NCBI RefSeq assembly: GCF_014650335.1
Contig: NZ_BMUT01000007.1
Coordinates: forward strand, 124,001-188,000
Source: Streptomyces hiroshimensis
Lineage (GTDB): Bacteria; Actinomycetota; Actinomycetes; Streptomycetales; Streptomycetaceae
Reading direction: 5' to 3'
Length of the DNA stretch: 64,000 nucleotides
A program made the position numbers and the translations under genes. Shown here piece after piece: positions 7,961 through 16,292 of this stretch (its first letter is position 1; each line of letters begins with the position of its first letter). A model generated the notes under the pieces. It did not search any database, was not told the DNA's origin, and saw only the letters and a list, made by a program, of their open reading frames with translations.

Positions 7961-8521
7961 GTGCCGGCTCCTCAGTCGCAGCCGCAGCCACAGCCGCTGC
8001 GCCTGTACGACTCGTGGTGGACGGTCGCAGCCGGTGCGCTCCTGGCGTGCCTGGCCCTGGCGGGCTGCCTCTGGGTCTCCCTGCACGTGCGCGCCGACGA
8101 GGCGCTGCACACCGGGGCGCTCTTCGTGCACCTCGCGTCCCTGGCCCTCGGCTTCGGCGCGGTGCTGGCCGCCGACTGGTTCGGGCTGCTGTGGGTCACC
8201 CGGCGGATCCCGCTCGCCGACGCGCTCGGCGCCGCCGGGCGGCTGCACGTGCCCATCTGGGCCGGCCTGGCGGGGCTGCTGGCCAGCGGCGCCTTCCTGC
8301 ACCCGGACCCGGCCTCCCCGCTCACCCGCGCCAAGCTCGTCATGGTCGTGGTCCTCACCCTCAACGGCCTCCAGGCCGGGCTGCTCACCCGGCGCCTGGC
8401 CCAGCACTCCCCCGCCCCGCCCGGCCGGGGGCTGCTCGCCTGGGGCGCGGGCACGGCCCTCGTCTCCCAGGTGTGCTGGTGGGGATCCGTCGCCATAGGC
8501 TTCTACAACTCACGACACTGA
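7961..8521 (+). CDS. Iron-regulated four-helix membrane protein
   Basis: 186-residue integral membrane protein, about 55 bases downstream of an iron box, starting at a GTG preceded by GGGAGG. It has four to five hydrophobic helices (WWTVAAGALLACLALAGCLW, ALFVHLASLALGFGAVLAAD, HVPIWAGLAGLLASGAF, LVMVVVLTLNGLQAGLL, GTALVSQVCWWGSVAIGF). Histidines and tryptophans sit near helix ends (LHTGALFVH, RLHVPIW), which could bind haem or metal, but this is speculation. I know no characterised relative. Derepression under iron shortage suggests a part in iron or haem handling. Confidence 0.7.
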   Translation: MPAPQSQPQPQPLRLYDSWWTVAAGALLACLALAGCLWVSLHVRADEALHTGALFVHLASLALGFGAVLAADWFGLLWVTRRIPLADALGAAGRLHVPIWAGLAGLLASGAFLHPDPASPLTRAKLVMVVVLTLNGLQAGLLTRRLAQHSPAPPGRGLLAWGAGTALVSQVCWWGSVAIGFYNSRH

Positions 8522-8572
8522 GACCGGCGTCCGTAAGGCGCAGGCCGCAGAGTCCTGCGAACGCCTGCGGGG

Positions 8573-9451
8573 CTACGCTCCGGGGCGCCCCGCGGACACG
8601 CCGCCGCCCCCGGAGCTCTCCATGGCCCAACTGGCCAGGATCCGCAGCGACTCGGCGGACGGCGAACCGGGCTCGGCGTGGTAGGTGACCAGCTGCTGGT
8701 TCTGGTCCGCGGGCAGGACGAGCGTCTCGTACGACAGCGTCAGCGGCCCCACCACGGGGTGGTGCAGCTCCTTCACCCCGAACCCCTTGTCCTGCACATT
8801 GTGGGCGGCCCACAGCGAGCGGAACTCCGGGCTCTTGACGGAGAGCTCGCCGACCAGGGCGGCGAGCTTGGGGTCGTCGGGGCAGCGGCCGGCGTCGAGG
8901 CGCAGGAAGGCCACGATGTCGGCGGCCTTGCGGTCCCACTCGGTGTACAGCTCGCGGGTGGCCGGGTCCAGGAAGATCTGCCAGGCCATGTTGCGCTGCC
9001 CCGCGGGCATCGCGGCGAAGTCGCCCAGGAGAGCGCAGGCCAACCGGTTCCAGCCGATGATGTCCAGGCGGCGGCCGATGATGTAGGCCGGGGTGTTGTC
9101 CATGGTGTCGATGAGGTGCTGCACCGACGGACGCACACGCTGCGGGCGGGCTGGCCGGCGCGTCTTCTTCACGCACGGGTTCACCAGGTGGGTGAGGTGA
9201 TCCCGCTCGGCAGCGGTCAGGCGCAGAGCGCCGGCTATCGCCTCCAGCACGCCGGAGGAGACGTTCTGGCCGCGCCCCTGCTCCAGGCGCGTGTAGTAGG
9301 CGACGCTGACTCCTGCGAGCTGCGCCAGCTCCTCGCGCCGCAGCCCGGGCACCCGGCGCCGCCCGCCGTAGGGCGTGAGGCCCACTTCCTCGGGCTGCAG
9401 GCGGGCCCGGCGGCTGCGGAGGAAGTCGCTCAGTTCGGTGCGCTGGTCCAT
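8573..9451 (-). CDS. XRE-family regulator with MmyB-like ligand-binding domain
   Basis: 292-residue transcription factor. Residues about 10-75 form an XRE helix-turn-helix (RRVPGLRREELAQLAGVSVA, YYTRLEQGRGQNVSSGVLEA), followed by the MmyB-like ligand-binding domain (PAYIIGRRLDIIGWNRLACA, WAAHNVQDKGFGVKELHHPV, LTLSYETLVLPADQNQQLV). This is the usual design of this very common Streptomyces family. The ATG at 9451 fits the family start MDQRTELSDFLRSRRARL. It diverges from an alcohol dehydrogenase at 9570, 118 bases away, and regulators of this type usually control the divergent oxidoreductase. Confidence 0.9.
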   Translation of the reverse strand: MDQRTELSDFLRSRRARLQPEEVGLTPYGGRRRVPGLRREELAQLAGVSVAYYTRLEQGRGQNVSSGVLEAIAGALRLTAAERDHLTHLVNPCVKKTRRPARPQRVRPSVQHLIDTMDNTPAYIIGRRLDIIGWNRLACALLGDFAAMPAGQRNMAWQIFLDPATRELYTEWDRKAADIVAFLRLDAGRCPDDPKLAALVGELSVKSPEFRSLWAAHNVQDKGFGVKELHHPVVGPLTLSYETLVLPADQNQQLVTYHAEPGSPSAESLRILASWAMESSGGGGVSAGRPGA

Positions 9452-9569
9452 ACCCACCAGTATGCGGGCGGCCGTGCGCCCCAGGGTGGTACTGCCAGTG
9501 GTAGGAACCGCAAGCGTAGTCTCAGCCGGGTTCTGGCTGGGATGTGCGGTCGGGCGCAGGATTTCCACC

Positions 9570-10628
9570 ATGACGACACACACCTCTGTTCCCGCATACG
9601 CCGCCCCCTCGGCGAAGGCCCCCCTGGAGCGCATCACCGTCCAGCGCCGGGAGCCGGGTGAGCACGACGTCCTCATCGAGATCAAGTACTCGGGCATCTG
9701 CCACTCCGACATCCACACCGCCCGTGGCGAGTGGGGCGAGGGCGGACACTTCCCGATCGTCCCCGGCCACGAGATAGCCGGTGTGGTCGCCGCGGTCGGC
9801 GCAGGCGTGACCCGTCACCGGGTCGGCGACCGCGTCGGCGTCGGCTGCTTCGTCGACTCCTGCCGCGAGTGCGACAGCTGCAAGGCCGGGCTCCAGCAGT
9901 ACTGCACCGGCAAGCTCGGCATGGTCGGCACCTACGGGCGCGCAGGCCGTGACGGCGAGGTCACCCAGGGCGGCTACTCCACGCACATCGTCGTGGACGA
10001 GAACTACGTCCTGCGCATCCCCGACTCCGTCCCGCTGGACGCGGCGGCGCCGCTGCTGTGCGCGGGCATCACCCTGTACTCCCCGCTCGCCCACTGGCAG
10101 GCGGGCCCCGGCAAGAAGGTCGCGATCGTCGGCCTCGGCGGCCTGGGCCACATGGGCGTGAAGATCGCGCACGCGATGGGCGCGGAGGTCACCGTGCTCA
10201 GCCAGTCGCTGCGCAAGCAGGAGGACGGCCTGCGGCTGGGCGCGGACCACTACTACGCCACCTCCGACCCGGCCACCTTCGAGACACTCGCGGACAGCTT
10301 CGACCTGATCGTCAACACCGTCTCCGCCGATCTCGACCTGGACGCCTACCTCGGCCTGCTCAGGACGGACGGCACGCTCGTGCAGGTCGGCGCCCCGGAG
10401 CGGCCGCTGCCGGTGTCGCCCTTCGCCCTCATCACCCGGCGCAAGTCCCTGGCGGGCTCGATGATCGGCGGCATCCCGGAGACCCAGGAGATGCTCGACT
10501 TCTGCGGTGCGCACGGCATCGGCGCCGAGTTCGAACTGATCCGGGCCGATCAGATCAACGAGGCGTACGAGCGGGTGCTGGCCAGCGACGTCCGCTACCG
10601 CTTCGTCATCGACGCGGCGACGATCTGA
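9570..10628 (+). CDS. Zinc-dependent alcohol dehydrogenase (cinnamyl-alcohol/YahK-like)
   Basis: Reversible NAD(P)-dependent oxidation of alcohols to aldehydes. 352 residues with all medium-chain dehydrogenase marks: catalytic-zinc ligands C44, H67 with E68; structural-zinc cysteines C98, C101, C104 and C112; and the Rossmann loop GLGGLGHMGVKIAHAMGAEV. The order and the phrase YSGICHSDIHTARGEWG place it with the cinnamyl alcohol dehydrogenase branch, usually NADPH-linked and broad in substrate. The start at 9570 gives the expected length. It diverges from an XRE regulator and is followed by a strong terminator. Confidence 0.92.
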   Translation: MTTHTSVPAYAAPSAKAPLERITVQRREPGEHDVLIEIKYSGICHSDIHTARGEWGEGGHFPIVPGHEIAGVVAAVGAGVTRHRVGDRVGVGCFVDSCRECDSCKAGLQQYCTGKLGMVGTYGRAGRDGEVTQGGYSTHIVVDENYVLRIPDSVPLDAAAPLLCAGITLYSPLAHWQAGPGKKVAIVGLGGLGHMGVKIAHAMGAEVTVLSQSLRKQEDGLRLGADHYYATSDPATFETLADSFDLIVNTVSADLDLDAYLGLLRTDGTLVQVGAPERPLPVSPFALITRRKSLAGSMIGGIPETQEMLDFCGAHGIGAEFELIRADQINEAYERVLASDVRYRFVIDAATI

Positions 10629-10654
10629 CCCACCGCGGCCCCAAGGCGGCCGGT

Positions 10655-10693
10655 CCGGCGGTCGGCCGCCAGCTGCTGGCTGCCGACCGCCGG
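10655..10693 (+). terminator. Hairpin after the alcohol dehydrogenase gene
   Basis: CCGGCGGTCGGC at 10655-10666 pairs perfectly with GCCGACCGCCGG at 10682-10693, starting 26 bases after the stop. Confidence 0.75.
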
Positions 10694-10868
10694 CCGCCGG
10701 CCGCCCCGCATTGCGCCGGGCCGCGACCCCGTACGCCGGTGGGCACTGGCCACAGCGTCGCGCGGTGCCCCCGCTGCGGTGGAAGACTGAGACGCGTCGG
10801 GGGGACGCCGTGCGCCGCACCCGCGGTGACGGTGCCCCTCACGCGTATCCGTCGAAGGGGCACCCACC

Positions 10869-11669
10869 ATGCTCAGCACAGACTTTGTGACCGGATCACC
10901 CAACTGGCTCGACCTCGGCAGCCCGGACACGACCGCGTCCGCCGAGTTCTACCGCCGGGTCTTCGGCTGGGACATGCAGTCCGCCGGGCCCGACACACGC
11001 GGCTACGCCTTCTTCCAGCAGGACGGCAAGGACGTCGCGGCACTCGGTCCGCTGACCGAGGAGGGCGCGAGCCCCGCCTGGACGGTGTACTTCCAGACCC
11101 CCGACGCCGACGCCACCGTCAAGGCGGCCGAGCAGGCGGGCGGCGCCGTACGCGTCCAGCCGATGAACGTCATGGACGCCGGCCGGCTGGCCTGTCTCAC
11201 CGACCCGGGCGGCGCGGAGTTCGCTCTCTGGCAGCCGCGTGCCGTCAAGGGCCTGGAGCGAGTGTGCGAGCCCGACACCCTCCTCTGGGTCGAGCTCCAC
11301 ACCGCCGACCCGGCGGCCGCCGGGGCCTTCTACCGCTCCCTGTTCGGGTGGGGCACGGAGGAGAAGGAGTTCAGCGTCGGCACGTACACGCTGATCTCCC
11401 TGGCGGGCAGTAGCGGGCCCTACGCGCCCTTCGGCGGTATCGCCCCCGCGCCCGGCGAAGGCGAGGGCGAGGGCTACGGCCGGGAGTCCCGCTGGATCCC
11501 GTACTTCCTGGTCACGGACACCGATGCGACCGTCGCCAAGGCGCAGGAGAGCGGCGGCTCGGTGGTCGCTCCGGCCGCGGACATCGAGGACGTGGGCCGG
11601 ATCGCCTGGCTGGCGGACCAGTTCGGCGCGGTCTTCGGCATCCTCAAGCCCCTGCCGCGCGAGGCCTGA
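10869..11669 (+). CDS. Two-domain VOC (glyoxalase/bleomycin-resistance fold) protein
   Basis: 266 residues with two consecutive vicinal-oxygen-chelate modules. Domain 1 begins NWLDLGSPDTTASAEFYRRV and ends DPGGAEFALWQP; domain 2 begins LLWVELHTADPAAAGAFYRS and ends DQFGAVFGILKP. This is the CFP30B/hydroxylase-like group abundant in actinobacteria, of unclear substrate. An acidic EGEGEGEG loop interrupts domain 2. Start ATG has AAGGGG at good spacing. The gene converges with rplY onto a shared terminator. Confidence 0.88.
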   Translation: MLSTDFVTGSPNWLDLGSPDTTASAEFYRRVFGWDMQSAGPDTRGYAFFQQDGKDVAALGPLTEEGASPAWTVYFQTPDADATVKAAEQAGGAVRVQPMNVMDAGRLACLTDPGGAEFALWQPRAVKGLERVCEPDTLLWVELHTADPAAAGAFYRSLFGWGTEEKEFSVGTYTLISLAGSSGPYAPFGGIAPAPGEGEGEGYGRESRWIPYFLVTDTDATVAKAQESGGSVVAPAADIEDVGRIAWLADQFGAVFGILKPLPREA

Positions 11670-11762
11670 GCCCCGGACCGAGGGCCGGCTCCCGGACGAC
11701 AGACATCGCGCCAGTCGGCTCCCGGACCGCCGGAGCCACCACGGCGGACGGCTCCCGGGCCA

Positions 11763-11791
11763 CCGCGGCGGACGGCCTCCGTCCGCCGCGG
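11763..11791. terminator. Bidirectional terminator between VOC gene and rplY
   Basis: Perfect 13-bp arms CCGCGGCGGACGG and CCGTCCGCCGCGG with a three-base loop, between two convergent genes. Confidence 0.75.
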
Positions 11792-11823
11792 ATCCGCTCC
11801 CGGCCAGGGCCGGGGCCGCCCGC

Positions 11824-12471
11824 TCAGCTGCCGCCCTCGGCCTCGGGGGCGGCGCCCTCCTCCTCCGCGGCGCCTTCGGCCGCCTCGGCCGCCTCGCCCT
11901 CTTCTTCTTCCTCCTCCTCTTCCTCCGGCTCGGTCTGCGCCGCGACGATCTGCAGGACGGCGTCCTCGCCGTCGACGGCGAGGGTCGTGCCGCGCGGCAG
12001 CGGGATGTCCTTGGCGTGGATGGTGTGACCGGCCTCCAGGCCCTCGATGGAGATGGTGACGCCCTCCGGGATGTGCGTGGCCTCGGCTTCGACCGGGAGG
12101 GCGTTGAGGATGTACTCCAGCAGGTTGCCGCCGGGGGCGAGCTCGCCCTCGGTGTGGATCGGGATGTCCACGGTGACCTTCTCGCCCTTCTTGACGATCA
12201 GCAGGTCCACGTGGGTGAGGAAGCCGCGCAGGGCCTCGCGCTGGACGGCCTTGGGGATGACGAGTTCCTTCTTGCCGTCGATGTCCAGGCGGATCAGCAC
12301 GTTCGGAGTCCGCAGGGCCAGCAGCAGAGCATGCCCGTCCAGCACCACATGCCGCGGCTCGGCGCCGTGCCCGTAGATGACGCCGGGGACCTTGTCGTCC
12401 TTGCGGATGCGGCGGGCGGGACCCTTGCCGAACTCGGTACGCGTCTCGGCGGTCAGCTTCACTTCAGCCAT
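11824..12471 (-). CDS. rplY: 50S ribosomal protein L25 / general stress protein Ctc
   Basis: Binds 5S rRNA in the large ribosomal subunit. 215 residues: the N-terminal L25 barrel (VKLTAETRTEFGKGPARRIR, PGVIYGHGAEPRHVVLDGHA) and the C-terminal TL5/Ctc domain (VTVDIPIHTEGELAPGGNLL, EAEATHIPEGVTISIEGLEA). The C-terminus is a low-complexity acidic tail of glutamates and alanines, normal in actinobacteria. Start has GAGGAG at good distance. From memory, Streptomyces rplY usually sits beside ribose-phosphate pyrophosphokinase and peptidyl-tRNA hydrolase genes; neither is here, so this may be a relocated or second copy. Confidence 0.93.
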   Translation of the reverse strand: MAEVKLTAETRTEFGKGPARRIRKDDKVPGVIYGHGAEPRHVVLDGHALLLALRTPNVLIRLDIDGKKELVIPKAVQREALRGFLTHVDLLIVKKGEKVTVDIPIHTEGELAPGGNLLEYILNALPVEAEATHIPEGVTISIEGLEAGHTIHAKDIPLPRGTTLAVDGEDAVLQIVAAQTEPEEEEEEEEEGEAAEAAEGAAEEEGAAPEAEGGS

Positions 12472-12715
12472 GCCTGCACTCCTCGCGGTTCAGTCGTCTG
12501 CAGACTCTGTTAACCGCCCGCCGGAGCGGTGCCGCCCCGGCTACTCCGTACGGGAGCGATATCGGGCTGATTTCCATCTGATGGCAGATGCGCGCCCCGG
12601 ATGGCGGGCGGACGCCCACCGGCAAACGCCCGCCGGCGGATGCGCACCGCCTTATCCGGAATCCGTCCGCCGACGCGGACGCGATCGGGCAGACTTTGCG
12701 GGCACCGTGCAGACC

Positions 12716-12785
12716 CCGTCACACCGTCACACCGTCACACCGTCACACCGCCATGAAGTCGTGAAGTCGTGAAGTCGTGAAGTCG
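12716..12785. repeat. Two adjacent 8-bp tandem repeats, four copies each
   Basis: CCGTCACA is repeated four times at 12716-12747 and TGAAGTCG four times at 12754-12785, directly before the ribosome site of the gene at 12805. The rest of the 333-bp gap 12472-12804 shows no gene. Confidence 0.85.
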
Positions 12786-12804
12786 TGAATGCGAGGGGAC
12801 ACCC

Positions 12805-14958
12805 ATGAGCGGAATGCGAAGATTCAGCCGGAGAGCCCTGTTACGGACCGGCCTGGGAGTGAGCGGCGGCGCGCTGGCCTCCCAGCTCCTCCCCCGCCTG
12901 CCCGGCCCCTCCGGCCCGGGCGCGGAGCCCGCGTGGGCACCGGCCGCGGCCCGGCAGGGGCTCTTCCCCGAGTGGAGCCGCTTCGCCCGGCTGGCCGACG
13001 GCACGTTCGACGAGGACGCCGACCCGCTGCGCGACATGCAGCCGGTGATCGCCGCGCTCAAGTCGCAGAACGTCAATGTGATCGAGCTCGACACGGTCCT
13101 GTCGAACTGGCTCACGCCCCCGCAGTTCACCGCGCACATGGGCAAGGTCAAGAGCTTCGTGGAGCTGGCCCACACCGCCGGGATCCGCGTCGTCATGTAC
13201 TACCCGTCGATGGAGCTCATCAGCGTCGGCGGCGAGAAGGGGCCATCGTTCTACAAGAACGGCGAGGGCAAGTCCTGGGTGCAGCGCTCCCTCGACGGCA
13301 AGCCCAACGTCTTCTACGGCAGCCTGGTCGTCTGGGTCGACCCCGGTGACGAAAGCTGCTGGCTCAGCCCCAACTCCCCCTGGCGCGACTACTACCTCGG
13401 CCGCATCAAGGCCCTCGCCGCCACGGGCGTGGACGCCATCTGGCCGGACGTCCCGATCTACTTCGACGGGGCGCTGAGCTGGTGCGACGCCTCCACCTGG
13501 GCGGCGGACGCCTTCAAGGCCGACACCGGCCTCGCCCTCCCGGCCAAGGCCGACTTCACGAGCCTGCCCTTCCGCCGCTACGTGGAGTGGCGCCACCGCA
13601 ACCTCAACCAGTGGCAGCTCGACATCGCCGCCGCAGGCCGGTCGGTCAACCCCGACCTGGTCACCTTCATCGAGACCGTCAGCATGGACTACCAGTACGC
13701 CACGCTGGTCGGCCTCGACGGGGCCTACCTGCGCAAGGCGGAGGGCGTGAGCCACGTCTGGGAGGTGGACATCCTCGGCAACTACGACGGGATGCGCCAC
13801 GCCACGGCGACCGACTGGACCTGTCTGATCTCGATGTACAAGTACGCGCGGGCCGCGAGCGGGGCGAAGCCCGCCTGGGCGTTCTCCTACGGCTGGAAGG
13901 CCGACGACGCGTCACTGGTGATGGCCGAGCTGCTGGCGGCCGGCTGCAATCCGTACGAGGTCAAGAGCCCGTTCAAGAACGAGACCACCGACAAGGCTAT
14001 GCGCACCCGCATGTACGCCTTCGTCGCGGCCAACCAGGAGAAGCTCTACAACGCCGCGCCCGCGGCCGAGGTCGGCGTCTACCACTCCTCCGCCTCCCGG
14101 GACTACGTCAGCCCCGCCGCCGGCACGGGCATGTACGCCAACACCAAGGTGCCCTCGGGCGTCAACGACTGGTGGGCGGGGGGCAGCGCCGACGAGAGCT
14201 GCACCAAGCAGGCGTGGCTGGGCGAGTTCCGCGGCACGGTCAAGGCGATGGTGTACGCCCACATCCCCTTCGCCACCGTCACGAGCCCGCACCTGGCCGC
14301 CGCCGACCTGGCCCCGTACCGCGTGCTGATGCTGCCGAACCTGCAGGCCGTCTCGGACGACGAGGCCGCGGTCCTGCGGGAGTACGTGGCGGGCGGCGGG
14401 ACGGTCGTGATCACGGGTCCTGCGCCCACCGCCCTCGACGGGACGGGCACGGCCCGCAGCGAGTACGCGCTGGCCGACGTGCTGGGGTTCCGTAAGGGCG
14501 ACACGCTGCCCGCGAGCAAGCAGAATCGATTCGGCTCGGGGACGTGCTGGTACGTCAAGAACCTGGCCGGCCTCAGCTACCTGGCGAACACCGACCAGGC
14601 GAGCGCCGACCAGCTCCTGGTGCCCGTCCTCGCGGCCGCGCCGCCCTCGGTGCGGCTCACGGGCGACCGCCGCATCCACATGGAGGTGAGCCGGCTCGGC
14701 GACGACACCGTCGTCCAGCTGGTCAACTTCACCTGCTTCGGTGACGCCCCGGCCGCGTTCAAGACCACGCCGGCCGCCTGCTCCGTGGCGCTGGAGGTGC
14801 CGGCGGGCAAGCGAGTGCTGTCCGCCACGGTGAGCTCCCCGGACGGCGCCTCGCCGGCCCCGCAGCCGGTCACCTGGCAGGTGGCGGGCACCACCGCCAC
14901 GGTGTCCTTGACGGTGGGCCAGTACTCCCTGCTGACGGTCACTACCACCACCGGCTGA
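12805..14958 (+). CDS. Tat-exported glycoside-hydrolase-like protein (TIM barrel plus glutaminase-like domain)
   Basis: 717 residues. The N-terminus RRFSRRALLRTGLGVSGGAL is a twin-arginine signal. Next comes an alpha/beta barrel-like domain with short conserved strands (VIELDTVL, IRVVMYYPSMEL, GVDAIWPDVPIYFDG, LVTFIETVSMDYQY), and a second domain with VKAMVYAHIPFATVTSPHLA and YVAGGGTVVITGPAPT, resembling the beta-galactosidase trimerisation (GH42-type) domain; a small beta domain ends it. The likely role is extracellular polysaccharide turnover; substrate unknown. Codon 13 (12841-12843) is TTA, the rare codon read by the bldA tRNA, so translation may be tied to development. The promoter side carries two 8-bp repeat arrays. 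Confidence 0.72.
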   Translation: MSGMRRFSRRALLRTGLGVSGGALASQLLPRLPGPSGPGAEPAWAPAAARQGLFPEWSRFARLADGTFDEDADPLRDMQPVIAALKSQNVNVIELDTVLSNWLTPPQFTAHMGKVKSFVELAHTAGIRVVMYYPSMELISVGGEKGPSFYKNGEGKSWVQRSLDGKPNVFYGSLVVWVDPGDESCWLSPNSPWRDYYLGRIKALAATGVDAIWPDVPIYFDGALSWCDASTWAADAFKADTGLALPAKADFTSLPFRRYVEWRHRNLNQWQLDIAAAGRSVNPDLVTFIETVSMDYQYATLVGLDGAYLRKAEGVSHVWEVDILGNYDGMRHATATDWTCLISMYKYARAASGAKPAWAFSYGWKADDASLVMAELLAAGCNPYEVKSPFKNETTDKAMRTRMYAFVAANQEKLYNAAPAAEVGVYHSSASRDYVSPAAGTGMYANTKVPSGVNDWWAGGSADESCTKQAWLGEFRGTVKAMVYAHIPFATVTSPHLAAADLAPYRVLMLPNLQAVSDDEAAVLREYVAGGGTVVITGPAPTALDGTGTARSEYALADVLGFRKGDTLPASKQNRFGSGTCWYVKNLAGLSYLANTDQASADQLLVPVLAAAPPSVRLTGDRRIHMEVSRLGDDTVVQLVNFTCFGDAPAAFKTTPAACSVALEVPAGKRVLSATVSSPDGASPAPQPVTWQVAGTTATVSLTVGQYSLLTVTTTTG

Positions 14959-15004
14959 GCCCCGGGCTACGGCCCGCCCGCCCGTCCGTCCGTCCGTCCG
15001 AAGG

Positions 15005-16069
15005 TTATGGCCCGTCCGTTCCGGGGGCGGGGATCCGCCACAGCGCAGTCGGCCGGTCCTCGTCCCCCGGGTGGGACTCGAAGGCGATCCACCGCCCGTC
15101 CGGCGACCAGCTCGGCGCGCCGTCGTAGGAGGCGTCATCCCTGGTCACCCGGACGGGGCGGCCGCCGTCCAGCGGGATCACGAAGATCTGCGGCACCTCC
15201 AGGCCGCCGGCGGTGGAGGAGAAGACCACCTGCCGGCCGTCGGGCGACCAGCTGGGGTCGGTGTGCTCGCCGGCACCGCCGGTGAGCCGCCGCAGGCCGC
15301 TGCCGTCGGCGTTCATCACGTACAGCGCCCAGTCGCGGCTGCCCCGCTCGCGCCGCTGGAAGACGAGCCGGTCGCCTTTGGGCGACCAGTTGGGCTGGCG
15401 GTTGTCCGTGCCGGTGGCGGGGCCGTCCAGCAGCCGGGTCCGTCCGCTGCCGTCCCGCCGGACCTTCCAAAGGGAGCCGAGCGCACTGCCGCCGTCCCCC
15501 GTCGACTGATCCGTCCCGCTCTCCGTGCTCTCCCGGCCTTCCCGGCCCTCCCGGCTCTCCTGGAAGACGATCCACGAGCCGTCCGGCGAGAAGCTGGGCT
15601 CCAGGTAGCCGGAGTCGCCGCCGTGCTCGGTGACCCGGGCGGGCCGGCCGCCCGGCGGCAGCACCCACACCTCGTCCCGGCCGCTCTCCCGGTCCGAGGC
15701 GAACGTCACCCCGGCCGACGGGTGCCAGCTGGAGCCGGGCAGGTTCACCGCGGCCTTGTCGGCCTCGTCGAGCAGCGTGCCGGGGCGGCCCGGTGTGCCG
15801 CCGCCGCGCAGGGGGAGCACGCGCAGCGCAGCGGCGCCCTCGTTGTATCCGCCTTCGAAGAGCGTGAAGAGCACGGACTTGCCGTCCGGCGAGAAGGCGG
15901 GGTTCTGCGCGCTCGTGTGGCCCTTGCCGCGGTAGAGCAGCTCCGCGCCGTCGGCCCGCGCGGCCGCCCGGCCGCCGGACGGGCCCGGCGGCTCCGCGTG
16001 CTCGGAACCGCTGCAGGCCGTCAGGGCGAGGGCGGCCAGGAACGCTGTGACGATCAGGCGACTGCGCAC
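15005..16069 (-). CDS. TolB-like beta-propeller lipoprotein
   Basis: 354-residue lipoprotein: signal MRSRLIVTAFLAALALTAC with a lipobox cysteine at residue 19, then repeated blades marked by PAFSPDGKSVLF, PSFSPDGSWIVF, PNWSPKGDRLVF, PSWSPDGRQVVF and PSWSPDGRWIAF. These are PD40 repeats as in TolB, giving a six-bladed propeller at the outer face of the membrane, probably for protein contacts. An insert of repeated REGRE/STES residues lies near residue 175. No Tol system is nearby, and actinobacteria have none, so the partner is unknown. It converges with the gene ending at 14958. Confidence 0.85.
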   Translation of the reverse strand: MRSRLIVTAFLAALALTACSGSEHAEPPGPSGGRAAARADGAELLYRGKGHTSAQNPAFSPDGKSVLFTLFEGGYNEGAAALRVLPLRGGGTPGRPGTLLDEADKAAVNLPGSSWHPSAGVTFASDRESGRDEVWVLPPGGRPARVTEHGGDSGYLEPSFSPDGSWIVFQESREGREGRESTESGTDQSTGDGGSALGSLWKVRRDGSGRTRLLDGPATGTDNRQPNWSPKGDRLVFQRRERGSRDWALYVMNADGSGLRRLTGGAGEHTDPSWSPDGRQVVFSSTAGGLEVPQIFVIPLDGGRPVRVTRDDASYDGAPSWSPDGRWIAFESHPGDEDRPTALWRIPAPGTDGP

Positions 16070-16292
16070 CCGGCCGACCCTAGTGGAGCCGGTGCGCGCC
16101 GGAAACCGGAACGACCGAAGCCGACGCTCACCCTTGTGGGTTACGGTCCAGCCGCGTCGGGATCAGCGCAGTCAGCGAGCGAATCGGCGAGAACGTCGAC
16201 GAGAACCGTACGGTGGCCCGCGCGCCGGATTGCCCGCGGCGGCGAGCCGCGACGACCATGAGGGTGGCTGACGCTGCCCGCTGGGAGTACTG

